Shown: positions 1 to 6,924 of the stretch, piece after piece
Numbering within the stretch: position 1 is the stretch's first letter
How the letters are laid out: each line of letters begins with the position of its first letter
Assembly (NCBI GenBank): GCA_030672805.1
Contig: DAOVFR010000094.1
Location: 1-8,787 of the forward strand
Reading direction: 5' to 3'
Source: Candidatus Krumholzibacteriota bacterium
GTDB lineage: Bacteria; Krumholzibacteriota; Krumholzibacteriia; Krumholzibacteriales; Krumholzibacteriaceae
Length of the DNA stretch: 8,787 nt
Made by a program: the position numbers and the translations under genes
The notes under the pieces: model-generated
The model's database searches: none
Told to the model about the DNA's origin: nothing
The model's input: the letters and a program-made list of their open reading frames with translations, nothing else

Positions 1-1062
1 ATAGTACATCGCCTTCGAGCAGCCGAGGATCCTTACGGAATCGACCTTCTCGTCTGAAAGGAATATTGCGATGGAATCTCCCACGATCCATGAATCCTTG
101 CGCCACGGCGATCCCCCTCCCGGCTTCTCGGTGAGCCGGCCGCTGTCCGGGATGATGATCCGCTTGACCCCCTCGTCATCGTAGTGGATGTCCATCCGCC
201 TGCCCGTCATACCGGAGGGACCGTTCGTCGCGCGGGGGCTGCCGCGCAGCTCGATGAGCCCCTCATCCTCGTGGATTACGGCCGAATCGCAGTGGGCCCG
301 TGTATCACCCTTGATCATGTTGACATCGCCGAGCGCCGTACCGATCTGCCTGTCCACGTCGAAATGCATCCAGCGGCTAGTGATCCGCCCCTGCTCCACC
401 GCCCTCATGTCGAAGGTAAGGATCGGGCGCTCGTCGACCACGGCTTCCTTCCTGTTCCTGTCGAACCTGACATGGTCACCGGCTATCGAGTAATCCTCCG
501 TTTCGTCGATCAGCACCACGCTGCCGAACGCGTCGGCCACTTCGGCGTTGCGGTCGTAGAAGATGCTGTCCGCGTACATCACCCTGGTGCTGTCCGCAAG
601 CCGGAGATTGCCGGTCAGGATCGCGACACGCGCCCTGCGGTCATACTCCACCCTGTCGCACAGCATCACCCATCCCTTGTCGAGCATTCGCACGTTCCCC
701 ACCATGACGAGTGTATTCGTATTGCTGAAGTACTCCCCGATATCGCCGAACATCTCGAGTGTGCCGTCGATCCCGTGCACCCCGTCGAGCAGGACGGTGT
801 AGTTCCTGTCGGGATATTGCCTTCCGCTCCCGCTCGTGATGGTGGCCGTCTGATGGATGATGGTGACGCCGCCGGTAAGGTACGCGACCCGCTCACCATC
901 CTCGAGGGTGGACCTCAGGTGGGCGGCGGAAACGCGGTAGAGGGTCGTGTCGGTCCCGGCCGCCCGATCGTCCGCCGGCTGCGCACCGGGTGTGCCGGCA
1001 GCGCCCGATATGACAGCCGCCGCGAGAACGGCGGCAGGTATTGCCCTGATCGGATGAGTCAA
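1..1062 (-). CDS. OstA/LptA-like periplasmic protein, N-terminal part (3' end beyond the window)
   Basis: Likely a periplasmic lipopolysaccharide-transport protein of the OstA/LptA type, whose beta-jellyroll carries LPS from the inner to the outer membrane. The frame is open for 354 codons to the left edge, so the C-terminus is missing. The first ~28 residues look like a signal peptide: a short N-terminus with one Arg, a hydrophobic core (AAVLAAAVISGAAG), then a small-residue region ending near GAQ. The mature part is a run of short beta repeats typical of OstA domains, for example AYLTGGVTIIH (~61-71), LVMVGNVRML, VAILTGNLRLAD, YADSIFYDRNAEV, IAGDHVRFDRNRKEAV and WIVGDSIAIF. The start is TTG at 1062, because an in-frame TGA lies 15-17 nt upstream and no ATG or GTG fits; GGGGGA sits 4 nt before it. 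The gene begins 19 nt after the ROK kinase. Family assignment rests on repeat pattern and signal peptide; whether it is LptA itself or a longer OstA-like paralogue cannot be told. Confidence 0.8.
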   Translation of the reverse strand, partial: MTHPIRAIPAAVLAAAVISGAAGTPGAQPADDRAAGTDTTLYRVSAAHLRSTLEDGERVAYLTGGVTIIHQTATITSGSGRQYPDRNYTVLLDGVHGIDGTLEMFGDIGEYFSNTNTLVMVGNVRMLDKGWVMLCDRVEYDRRARVAILTGNLRLADSTRVMYADSIFYDRNAEVADAFGSVVLIDETEDYSIAGDHVRFDRNRKEAVVDERPILTFDMRAVEQGRITSRWMHFDVDRQIGTALGDVNMIKGDTRAHCDSAVIHEDEGLIELRGSPRATNGPSGMTGRRMDIHYDDEGVKRIIIPDSGRLTEKPGGGSPWRKDSWIVGDSIAIFLSDEKVDSVRILGCSKAMYY

Positions 1063-1081
1063 CGCGTCCCCCGTTCACCAA

Positions 1082-2029
1082 TCACACGGAAGCACCCGCG
1101 GCGCCTTCCATCGCGAGGAAAGCCGCACCGAGGAAAGAAGCCTTGTTACCGAGCTGTGCCGGGACGATGCGTGCGTCGGCCAGTATATCGTCCATCACAT
1201 GCTCCCTGAACGACTTCCTGGCGGGCTCGAAAAGAAAATCTCCCGCGCCCGCGACGCCGCCGCCGATGGCGATCACTTCCGGATTGAAGAGGTGCACGAG
1301 GTTCGCGATCCCGATTCCGAGAAAGCGCCCCGTTTCCTTGAACACCTTCGCGGCGAGTTTGTCCCCGCTGAATGCGGCCTTCGAGATCATCTCGACGGTA
1401 AGGTCGTCATTGTCATCGAGCATGCTTTCCCTCTTCCCGCCGAGCAGTCCCCGCGCACGGTCGACGATCGCACCCGCCCCCACGAGCGCCTCGAGACATC
1501 CCTTCGAACCGCAGCTGCACCCGGGACCGCCCGCCAGCACAACCGTGTGCCCGATCTCCCCGGCGAACCCCCGCGAGCCCCGGTACAGCGAACCGTCGAT
1601 GATGATACCTCCGCCCAGCCCGGTACCCATCGTCATGCAGATGAAATACTTCGTGCCCTTCCCAGCACCTTTACGGAATTCACCGTACGCGGCACAGTTC
1701 ACATCGTTATCCAGAAAGGCGGGAAGCGACAGTTCACCGGTGAAGACCTCAGCCAGCGGAACGTTCTCCCAGCCGCGCAGGTTCGGGGAGACATGGAGAA
1801 ATCCCCCTTTCCCGTCGATGAGCCCGGCGCAGCCAATTCCCGCCGCCTTCGCGTCCTGCCGGTCAATGCAGTGTTCGATGAACCATTCCTTCACCCGGGA
1901 GGCCGCCGCGGAGGGTCCTTCCTCGCCTCGAGTCGGTATCTTCCCGCTCACCTGGATCTCTCCGTTATCCTTCACGAGCCCCAGCTTGATGTTGGTTCCA
2001 CCGATATCGATGCCGAGAAAAACACTCAT
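1082..2029 (-). CDS. ROK-family sugar kinase, probable glucokinase
   Basis: Predicted cytoplasmic ATP-dependent hexose kinase of the ROK family (315 aa, normal length), most likely making glucose 6-phosphate. It has the N-terminal phosphate-binding motif DIGGTNIK (8-15), the catalytic Asp in DNDVN (Asp109), the second glycine-rich loop TMGTGLGGG (133-141) and the sugar-recognition motif GEIGH (157-161). The ROK zinc site is complete: His161 with Cys171, Cys173 and Cys178 in CSCGSKGCLE. A C-terminal IGGGVAGAG (255-263) completes the ATP fold. The start is ATG 2029, directly before the conserved motif and preceded by the purine-rich GGAGAGGAAGGG. The frame stays open upstream to 2299, but that would lie inside folC and looks non-native. 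No helix-turn-helix domain precedes the kinase, so it is an enzyme and not a NagC/XylR-type ROK repressor. It lies 28 nt after folC. Exact sugar specificity (glucose, N-acetylglucosamine, N-acetylmannosamine) cannot be fixed from sequence alone. Confidence 0.93.
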   Translation of the reverse strand: MSVFLGIDIGGTNIKLGLVKDNGEIQVSGKIPTRGEEGPSAAASRVKEWFIEHCIDRQDAKAAGIGCAGLIDGKGGFLHVSPNLRGWENVPLAEVFTGELSLPAFLDNDVNCAAYGEFRKGAGKGTKYFICMTMGTGLGGGIIIDGSLYRGSRGFAGEIGHTVVLAGGPGCSCGSKGCLEALVGAGAIVDRARGLLGGKRESMLDDNDDLTVEMISKAAFSGDKLAAKVFKETGRFLGIGIANLVHLFNPEVIAIGGGVAGAGDFLFEPARKSFREHVMDDILADARIVPAQLGNKASFLGAAFLAMEGAAGASV

Positions 2030-2057
2030 TACCCTTCCTCTCCTTCGCAATGTTCCG

Positions 2058-3437
2058 TTAAAGGAATCCGGCCGCCTCTTCGACGGTGTGATGGGAACCG
2101 AAAACCAGCAGCGTATCGCCGGCGCCCAGCTCCCTCTGTGCCGCGCGTACAGCCTCGCCCATTCCCCGCACGGCTGCGATCGTACAGTTGTTTCCTTTCC
2201 CGCCCGCACCGGCGAACAGCTCGAGCAGCCGCTGTCTGTCCGCCCCCCTGCTGTTCCGCAAGGGAACAAGGTAGATCGATCGGGCGGCCACCGCGGCACG
2301 CCGCGGGAAACGCCCCAGTTTCTTGTTCGACAACACGCCGAATATCAGGATATTCCTTTCGGGCGGCGAGAGCAATCGAAGCGTGTCCAGCGACGCCGCC
2401 AGCGCCTCCTCATTATGAGAGACGTCGAATATGATTCGCGGGGTGCCGGGCAGCACCTGGAACCGCCCGGGGAGAAACGCTCCGGACAGACCTTCCTTGA
2501 CGGGCCGGGACGGCAGCCGGCGGAGCTTCCGCCGAAGTCGCCGCCACGCGCCGCGTGCCTCCCGGCCGGCGGCGGTGTCCGCACGGAGGCAGCTCGCCGC
2601 GAGCACCTCGGCGGTCCGTACCGCCGTCGCCGCATTCTTCATCTGAACCTCGCCGATCATCCGGAGCCGCACCCCCCGGTACCGCCGCACAGGGGTCGTG
2701 ATATCGACCATCATGCCGTCCCCTCCGATCGAGCGCAGCCCGGCGACCGTGTCCTCGAAGACGTCCACGAACGGTACACCCTTCCTGGAACAGGCGCGCC
2801 GTGCGGCATCGCGCAGCGTCCTGGTGGAGAGGTGTGCGACAAGCGGGACCCGCGGCCTCACGATGCCGAGCTTTTCTGTCAGTATCCGCCGCTTCGTCCT
2901 TCCGAGGTGCTCACCGTGGTCTCGCGAGATTCCCGTGATGACGGTAACGGCCGCGTTCACGAGCCGTGTCGCATCGAGCCTGCCGCCGAGCCCGACCTCG
3001 AAGACGGCAGCGTCGACCCCGTTCCGTTCGAAATGCACGGCGGCGGCGGCGGTGAGCCCCTCGAAGAACGTGAACGGGGCCTCCCCGTGATGCTCCCTGA
3101 GACGGCCGATGATCCCGTCGAGGTCCGCAGAAGGTATCTCGTCACCGTCGATTCTGATCCGCTCGTTCACGCGGAACAGGTGCGGAGAATAGAAGGTGCC
3201 GACTCGAAGCCCGCACCGGCAAAGGATCGAGGAGATAAACGTCGTTACCGAACCCTTCCCGTTCGTCCCCGCGACGAGAACGGCGGGCACCCGTCTGTGA
3301 GGGTCTCCGAGCAGCTCGAGCAGCCGTGATATATTCTCGAGGCCGAGTTTCATCCGGGTGGGTCTTAGAGAGAAGAGAAAATCGATGTGGGGAAAGGGCC
3401 GCCCCCTACCGGATAAGTGAGATCGTTGTGCGGTCAT
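2058..3437 (-). CDS. folC: Folylpolyglutamate synthase / dihydrofolate synthase, Mur-ligase family
   Basis: Adds glutamate to dihydropteroate and/or folates with ATP, giving polyglutamylated cofactors (459 aa, slightly longer than typical). The ATP loop VAGTNGKGS is at 55-63. The family segments FYSPHLFRVNERIRIDG (82-98), EVGLGGRLDAT (147-157), ITGISRDHGEHLG (167-179) and TEKLGI (187-192) follow in order. The C-terminal domain has LIFGVLSNKK (364-373) and FDVSHNEEA (337-345), which corresponds to the usual DGAHNPxA. The ATG at 3437 is chosen because residues 17-36 (HIDFLFSL...KLGLENI) match the conserved FolC N-terminus and lie upstream of the next ATG (3353), which has no ribosome-binding site. 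AGGGAG precedes 3437. This start overlaps the accD end by 32 nt, suggesting translational coupling; accD-folC is a known conserved pair. A basic stretch around 299-312 (RRLRRKLRRLPSRP) and the altered HN motif are unusual. Whether it is bifunctional is unknown. Confidence 0.93.
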   Translation of the reverse strand: MTAQRSHLSGRGRPFPHIDFLFSLRPTRMKLGLENISRLLELLGDPHRRVPAVLVAGTNGKGSVTTFISSILCRCGLRVGTFYSPHLFRVNERIRIDGDEIPSADLDGIIGRLREHHGEAPFTFFEGLTAAAAVHFERNGVDAAVFEVGLGGRLDATRLVNAAVTVITGISRDHGEHLGRTKRRILTEKLGIVRPRVPLVAHLSTRTLRDAARRACSRKGVPFVDVFEDTVAGLRSIGGDGMMVDITTPVRRYRGVRLRMIGEVQMKNAATAVRTAEVLAASCLRADTAAGREARGAWRRLRRKLRRLPSRPVKEGLSGAFLPGRFQVLPGTPRIIFDVSHNEEALAASLDTLRLLSPPERNILIFGVLSNKKLGRFPRRAAVAARSIYLVPLRNSRGADRQRLLELFAGAGGKGNNCTIAAVRGMGEAVRAAQRELGAGDTLLVFGSHHTVEEAAGFL

Positions 3438-4311
3438 GCTCCCTGTGTTCTTCCTTCACCCTGGTCGCTGCTCCGCGCATGAGACTGTCGAGGACAAAGC
3501 CCAGGACACCTTTAAGTTCTTGGCGGCTGCGGATCATATCGATCATTCCGTGTTCGAGAAGAAATTCGGAGCGCTGGAATCCCTCCGGCAGTTCCTCGCC
3601 TACCGTTTCACGGATCACACGAGGACCGGCGAACCCTATCAGCGCCTTCGGTTCGGCGATGATGACGTCTCCCTGGAACGCGAACGAGGCGGCGACCCCG
3701 CCTGTCGTCGGATTGGTGATGATCGAAATATACGGAATCGCATTGTTCGAGACGAGTGCGATCGCGGCCGACGTCTTTGCCATTTGCATGAGAGAAAGGA
3801 TCGACTCCTGCATGCGCGCGCCGCCGGAAGACGAAACGATGATCAGGGGAATCCTCTCCTGGACGGCCCGCCGCGCGGCACGGGTGATCTTCTCGCCGAC
3901 GACCGACCCCATGCTCCCGCCCATGAAGCCGAAGTTCATTACTGCCAGGACGACCTTCCGCCCGTCCAGGCGCGCCGTACCGGTGGCGATGGCCGAGTTC
4001 ATTCCCGTCTTCCTTCGCGCATCCTTGACGCGGTCCCTGTACTTCCTGCTGTCCCTGAATCCGAGCGGATCGCCCGAGACGAGTCCGGCATCCATCTCTG
4101 TGAAGCTGTTCCTGTCGGTGAGGATACCGATGTATGTAAAGGCATCGATGCGGAAATGATACCGGCATTTGGGACATACCGAGAGCAGCTTGATGAGCTC
4201 TTTTCTGTACAGTATCTCTCCGCAGGAAGGACACTTCTCCCACAGCCCGTCCGGTATGTCGCGCTTGCGCCACGTCTTGATGCCCTGTTTCGCCCGCTTC
4301 AGCCAGTTCAT
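3406..4311 (-). CDS. accD: Acetyl-CoA carboxylase carboxyltransferase subunit beta
   Basis: Beta subunit of the carboxyltransferase that, with AccA, moves the carboxyl group from biotin on AccB to acetyl-CoA, giving malonyl-CoA for fatty-acid synthesis in the cytoplasm. At 301 aa it has the usual AccD length. The N-terminal four-cysteine zinc ribbon is intact: Cys27, Cys30, Cys46, Cys49 in CPSC and CPKC. The crotonase-type core shows NFGFMGGSMGSVVGEKI (126-142), SSSGGARMQES (160-170), TNPTTGGVAASFA (199-211) and PKALIGFAGPRVI (221-233), all signature AccD segments. The ATG at 4311 begins the canonical MNWLKR... N-terminus; the ribosome-binding site (GGGTGG, close to the ATG) is weak. It heads the second gene block after the 82-nt gap and overlaps folC downstream. 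accA is not in this window. The C-terminal tail after ~280 is hydrophilic and not conserved. Confidence 0.98.
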   Translation of the reverse strand: MNWLKRAKQGIKTWRKRDIPDGLWEKCPSCGEILYRKELIKLLSVCPKCRYHFRIDAFTYIGILTDRNSFTEMDAGLVSGDPLGFRDSRKYRDRVKDARRKTGMNSAIATGTARLDGRKVVLAVMNFGFMGGSMGSVVGEKITRAARRAVQERIPLIIVSSSGGARMQESILSLMQMAKTSAAIALVSNNAIPYISIITNPTTGGVAASFAFQGDVIIAEPKALIGFAGPRVIRETVGEELPEGFQRSEFLLEHGMIDMIRSRQELKGVLGFVLDSLMRGAATRVKEEHREHDRTTISLIR

Positions 4312-4326
4312 ACCGCCACCCGGTTA

Positions 4327-4347
4327 ATTCACACCGCGGATTCACAC
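4327..4347 (-). repeat. Two direct copies of an octamer upstream of accD
   Basis: GTGTGAAT occurs twice on the minus strand (4347-4340 and 4334-4327), the copies starting 13 nt apart, with the palindrome CCGCGG (4334-4339) between and touching them. They lie between the candidate -10 and the accD start, a position suited to an operator or leader element. Two short copies could also be chance. Confidence 0.3.
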
Positions 4348-4374
4348 TCTACGAAAATACTAACACCTATGCAA
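4346..4374 (-). promoter_or_regulatory. Weak sigma70-like promoter candidate for accD
   Basis: Read on the minus strand, TTGCAT (4374-4369) and TAGAGT (4351-4346) are separated by 17 nt and sit 35 nt upstream of the accD ATG. Matches to the -35 and -10 consensus are only 3/6 and 4/6, so this is a candidate based mainly on position and spacing. Confidence 0.2.
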
Positions 4375-4393
4375 AATGGCGGCCAGAGCTTTT

Positions 4394-5230
4394 TTATTCC
4401 GGACAGGGGGCCCGGACCGGGGACCGGGAAGAGTGCCTGATGAGTTCCGTGATGATCATGAACAACTCGCCGATGCCCCTCTTACCGCTTCGAATGACAT
4501 CCCCGTGATCGGTGCGCCGCCGCGAGACGTTGCACGTGTGGTTCGTTATCCTGCTCAGGCATGCCGCCTCGACGCCGAGCCGTCTTGCCGCCATGAGCTC
4601 CGGCATCGCGGACATCGATGCCGCATCGGCGCCGAGCCTGCTGGCCGCGACGGCCTCCGAAGCTGTCTCGTAGGCGGGTCCCGGCGTCCAGAAGAGAATA
4701 CCGTCGTACACCTGGACGGCGGCCCTGGACGCAGCGGCGCCGACCTCCGCCCTGAACCTTGGCGATACAAGGCGAGCCGGGGACCGGTGAGGCTCCCGTC
4801 CGCTCACGCCCGGCGCGGGTCCACGGGGCAGTTCCCGTGGAGGGAGGGACATCACATCGGATGGAAGCATCCATGACCGGGGAAGGAGGTTCCTGCCGAG
4901 GCTCCCCGCAGCCTGGGTCAGCAGAATGCGGCGGCACCCCAGCTCCGCCGCGAGGGCAACGATGACGCCTGCACGGTCCATGCCGCCGCCCTCGTAGAGG
5001 TGGAACCGGCCCGAAAAGATCAGCAGCCGGGATCTTCCCATACTACAGAGGAGCAGACGTCCCGGATGTCCCCTGACGGCCGGTTTCGGGAAATCCGGAA
5101 TATCGGCGTACCGTATGGCCCGTTCAACATTCACATGCGAAACCATCCCGGAAAGGCCGGAGCCGAGAACGACGGCAAGATCCGATACTCCCGCGAGGGA
5201 TCCGAGCATCTGCCGGCGCCGGTCATTCAT
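4394..5230 (-). CDS. punA: Purine nucleoside phosphorylase, trimeric PNP type
   Basis: Phosphorolysis of purine nucleosides to free base and (deoxy)ribose 1-phosphate in purine salvage; 278 aa, normal for the trimeric (low-molecular-mass) PNP family. Phosphate-site motifs are GSGLSG (23-28), RGHPG (53-57) and GRFHLYEG (74-81). The AAGS segment (107-110), GPAYETASE (184-192, with the purine-binding Glu), SMSAMPE (205-211) and ITN (228-230, the Asn typical of 6-oxopurine recognition) follow. His242 in DHGDVI aligns with the ribose-contacting His of the usual HEEVL motif. The ATG at 5230 is preferred over an in-frame ATG at 5263: it begins the family-like N-terminus, overlaps the rimI end by only 8 nt and has GGAG about 10 nt upstream. 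The middle part is odd: the usual PGD and DHIN residues after AAGG are replaced (LLPRSW..., SDVMSLPP), and Gln106 stands where Asn is common. Substrate choice may therefore differ from classic inosine/guanosine enzymes. Confidence 0.88.
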   Translation of the reverse strand: MNDRRRQMLGSLAGVSDLAVVLGSGLSGMVSHVNVERAIRYADIPDFPKPAVRGHPGRLLLCSMGRSRLLIFSGRFHLYEGGGMDRAGVIVALAAELGCRRILLTQAAGSLGRNLLPRSWMLPSDVMSLPPRELPRGPAPGVSGREPHRSPARLVSPRFRAEVGAAASRAAVQVYDGILFWTPGPAYETASEAVAASRLGADAASMSAMPELMAARRLGVEAACLSRITNHTCNVSRRRTDHGDVIRSGKRGIGELFMIITELIRHSSRSPVRAPCPE

Positions 5231-5678
5231 GCAGCCGCAGCTCCATGATGAGAGCATCCTCACCGGTGTCGGAGTAGTACTTCCTGCACCTGCTGACCTG
5301 CTCGAACCCGCGCCTGCCGTAGAACCGCCTTGCCGCTGTGTTGCTCTCCCGTACCTCGAGGATCACCGTTCTTCCCCCCTTCACCTTTCCAAGTCCGATC
5401 ACCGCATCGAGCAGCCTGCCGCCGTGACCGCGGCCGCGGCTGCGCGGCAGCACTGCGATACTGAAAAGATGCACATCGTCGCATGCCACCCAGGCGGCCG
5501 CGTACCCGACGATCGATCCGCCCTCCTCGAGCACCAGGTTGATGCCGATGTCCCCGATTCGAAGCTGGTTCCTGAACATACTCACGGTCCAGGGCGAGGG
5601 AAAACTCGCCTCCTCGACGACCAGGACCTGCGGAAGGTCCTGCTCTCGCATGTCCCTGATCAGCAAATCACTAACCAT
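5223..5678 (-). CDS. rimI: RimI-type protein N-terminal acetyltransferase (GNAT)
   Basis: Predicted acetyl-CoA-dependent N-alpha-acetyltransferase; in enterobacteria RimI acetylates ribosomal protein bS18. The 151-aa length is normal. The acetyl-CoA loop is RSRGRGHGGRLL (79-90, RxxGxG pattern). LEVRESN (107-113) supplies the probable catalytic base Glu108, and RRFYGRRGF (117-125) the probable acid Tyr120; their spacing equals that of Glu103/Tyr115 in Salmonella RimI. The C-terminal KYYSDTGEDALIMEL (133-147) is a RimI hallmark. The ATG at 5678 overlaps tsaB by 8 nt and has GGGGGAG just upstream, inside tsaB. The tsaB-rimI neighbourhood is common in bacteria and supports the subfamily call. Its true substrate here is not known; some RimI proteins act broadly on N-termini. 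Confidence 0.93.
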   Translation of the reverse strand: MVSDLLIRDMREQDLPQVLVVEEASFPSPWTVSMFRNQLRIGDIGINLVLEEGGSIVGYAAAWVACDDVHLFSIAVLPRSRGRGHGGRLLDAVIGLGKVKGGRTVILEVRESNTAARRFYGRRGFEQVSRCRKYYSDTGEDALIMELRLHE

Positions 5679-6405
5679 CGGCTCCCCCGCCGGCCTTCAG
5701 TTTCGAGGAGGAGGGCAGCCTCGCATCCGGCGAACGGATATAGAGCGGTTCGAGGCCTTGGAGCTCCACGTAGGAAACCGCTTCACGATGATGCGCGAGG
5801 GCGGCTAGCAGCGACGCCCTGGGAACCGCCCAGTATTCGCCTGCGATAACGCTTCCCCCGGGAAAGGTCCGCGCGAGGAGGTCCCTGTACCGTAGAGCGC
5901 CCGTGCCGCAGAGAATAAGAGGACCTTCCACCCCGGCGGCGGCCGCGATTGCGGCAACATCAGCCGGCCTGGCTGAAAAGGGCGGAACCCTTTCCGCCGG
6001 CGTTCCAGCCGTCGTTTCGTACAGGGCCCCGTAGACCTCCCCTCTCCGTGCATCTATCAGGGGAAACACCCGATCGCGCGCGTACGGAAACGCGGCGGCG
6101 AGGACCTCGAGACCGGGGACAGGCACGACGGACCGCCCGCGAATCGCGGCAAACGCCTTCACCGTGGCGAGACCGATTCTCAAGCCCGTGAAACTTCCCG
6201 GGCCCACGACGACGGCGAATCGGTCGACCTCGGAAAGACTCACCTTCGCCGTTGCAAGACACACGTCAACGGCCGGCATAAGTGTCGCGGAATGCGTGTC
6301 ACTTGCGTCGAACAGAACCTCGCAGAGCACCTCCGCGCCCTTTGATACGGCCACGCTCCCCTTCATGTGCGACGTATCGAGCGAGAGCATCACGGGAAGC
6401 GTCAT
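5671..6405 (-). CDS. tsaB: tRNA threonylcarbamoyladenosine biosynthesis protein TsaB
   Basis: Non-catalytic scaffold partner of TsaD in the complex that places threonylcarbamoyl on A37 of ANN-reading tRNAs (t6A). It has the ASKHA-type fold: LSLDTS (7-12) at the N-terminus, the TsaB signature VGPGSFTGLRIG (67-78), PLIDARRGEVY (115-125) and the C-terminal EPLYIRSPDA (219-228). The 244-aa length fits the family. The ATG at 6405 overlaps the tsaE stop as ATGA (4 nt), with GGGAGG 7 nt upstream, so translation is probably coupled to tsaE. Residues 229-244 form a Ser/Lys/Gly-rich tail with no recognisable function. tsaD and tsaC are not in this window and must lie elsewhere. Confidence 0.96.
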   Translation of the reverse strand: MTLPVMLSLDTSHMKGSVAVSKGAEVLCEVLFDASDTHSATLMPAVDVCLATAKVSLSEVDRFAVVVGPGSFTGLRIGLATVKAFAAIRGRSVVPVPGLEVLAAAFPYARDRVFPLIDARRGEVYGALYETTAGTPAERVPPFSARPADVAAIAAAAGVEGPLILCGTGALRYRDLLARTFPGGSVIAGEYWAVPRASLLAALAHHREAVSYVELQGLEPLYIRSPDARLPSSSKLKAGGGADG

Positions 6406-6893
6406 TGGCCGACCTCCCGTGACAGGGCATCGATGAACGGGCCGGGGGCTTCAACCGCTATCTTCCGTCCCTCGGAGCCCGTCACCTTCATCGATATACG
6501 GATATCGCAATCGAACGCCTCGCGGGGAAGCCGGTCCCCCCACTCGACGATCACAACGTTCCTGCCGTCGATGGCTTCGTACAGTCCGAGCCGCTCCACA
6601 TCTCCCAGCTTTTCGAGGCGGTACAGGTCGAAGTGAAGCACGGGCAGATCTCCCGCGTATTCCTCGACCAGGATAAAGCTGGGGCTCAGAACCTCGTCGT
6701 CAACACCGAGCCCCGAGCATATGCCCTTGGCGAGAAGAGTCTTTCCCGCACCGAGCCCTCCCTCCAGAGAGATGACCGTTCCGGCGGGGACAAGGCTCCC
6801 GATCGCTTCGCCAAGGGCGAGCGTCCCCGATGGCGAATCCGTCGACAGAACGGTGCGGGTGCGCTGCCCTGAAAAGCTGTCCAGGCGGCTCAC
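6402..6893 (-). CDS. tsaE: tRNA threonylcarbamoyladenosine biosynthesis ATPase TsaE
   Basis: P-loop ATPase that supports the TsaB-TsaD complex during t6A synthesis. The Walker A motif GGLGAGKT is at 45-52. SPSFILVEEY (70-79), LHFDLYRL (86-93) and IVEWGDRLP (115-123) are the other characteristic TsaE segments. At 163 aa it is of usual length with a short N-terminal extension (~20 residues) before the conserved core. The start is GTG at 6893, supported by AAGGAG (6907-6902) 8 nt upstream; no ATG fits before the core. It begins 31 nt after the PorX-like gene and overlaps tsaB by 4 nt, so it is probably cotranscribed with both. Confidence 0.96.
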   Translation of the reverse strand: MSRLDSFSGQRTRTVLSTDSPSGTLALGEAIGSLVPAGTVISLEGGLGAGKTLLAKGICSGLGVDDEVLSPSFILVEEYAGDLPVLHFDLYRLEKLGDVERLGLYEAIDGRNVVIVEWGDRLPREAFDCDIRISMKVTGSEGRKIAVEAPGPFIDALSREVGQ

Positions 6894-6924
6894 CGGTACG
6901 ACTCCTTGCCGGAAAAAGGGATAA

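Larger units (their letters stand above)
4312..4393 (-). promoter_or_regulatory. Intergenic region upstream of accD, probable regulatory region
   Basis: This 82-nt stretch between the punA stop and the accD start is the only gap longer than about 31 nt in the window and is visibly richer in A/T than the genes. It is the natural place for a promoter driving accD-folC-ROK-ostA. I see no strong stem-loop followed by a U-run on the minus strand, so no terminator for the upstream block is supported, and read-through from punA is possible. Confidence 0.4.

Noticed and set aside
184..1209. A 341-codon plus-strand open frame opposite the OstA-like gene.
   Set aside because: His/Pro/Val-rich without recognisable motifs, while the minus-strand frame gives a signal peptide and OstA-type repeats.
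2030..2299. Upstream extension of the ROK kinase frame to an ATG at 2299.
   Set aside because: The added ~90 residues lie inside folC, look non-native, and the ATG at 2029 has a strong ribosome-binding site directly before the conserved motif.
1143..3329. A 728-codon open frame on the plus strand opposite the ROK kinase and folC.
   Set aside because: The protein is compositionally odd (Pro/Arg/Ser-rich) with no motif, spans two confident minus-strand genes, and is codon-aligned with folC. It results from rare use of TTA, CTA and TCA codons in GC-rich genes.
4352..4377. Bacteroidota-type promoter (TTTG and a TAnnTTTG-like TATTTTCG) in the accD upstream gap.
   Set aside because: The two elements are about 12 nt apart, well short of the roughly 20 nt spacing expected for that promoter type.
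4371..4396. GC-rich segment next to a run of six T on the plus strand, resembling a terminator.
   Set aside because: The possible stem is only 3-4 bp, and the T-run is oriented for plus-strand transcription, where no gene ends.
3436..4440. Plus-strand frames of 277 and 334 codons opposite accD.
   Set aside because: accD on the minus strand has its complete zinc ribbon and signature motifs; the antisense products have no family features.
5231..5263. Upstream ATG (5263) for the purine nucleoside phosphorylase.
   Set aside because: It would add 11 Cys/Ser-rich residues unlike the family and enlarge the overlap with rimI to 41 nt; ATG 5230 fits better.
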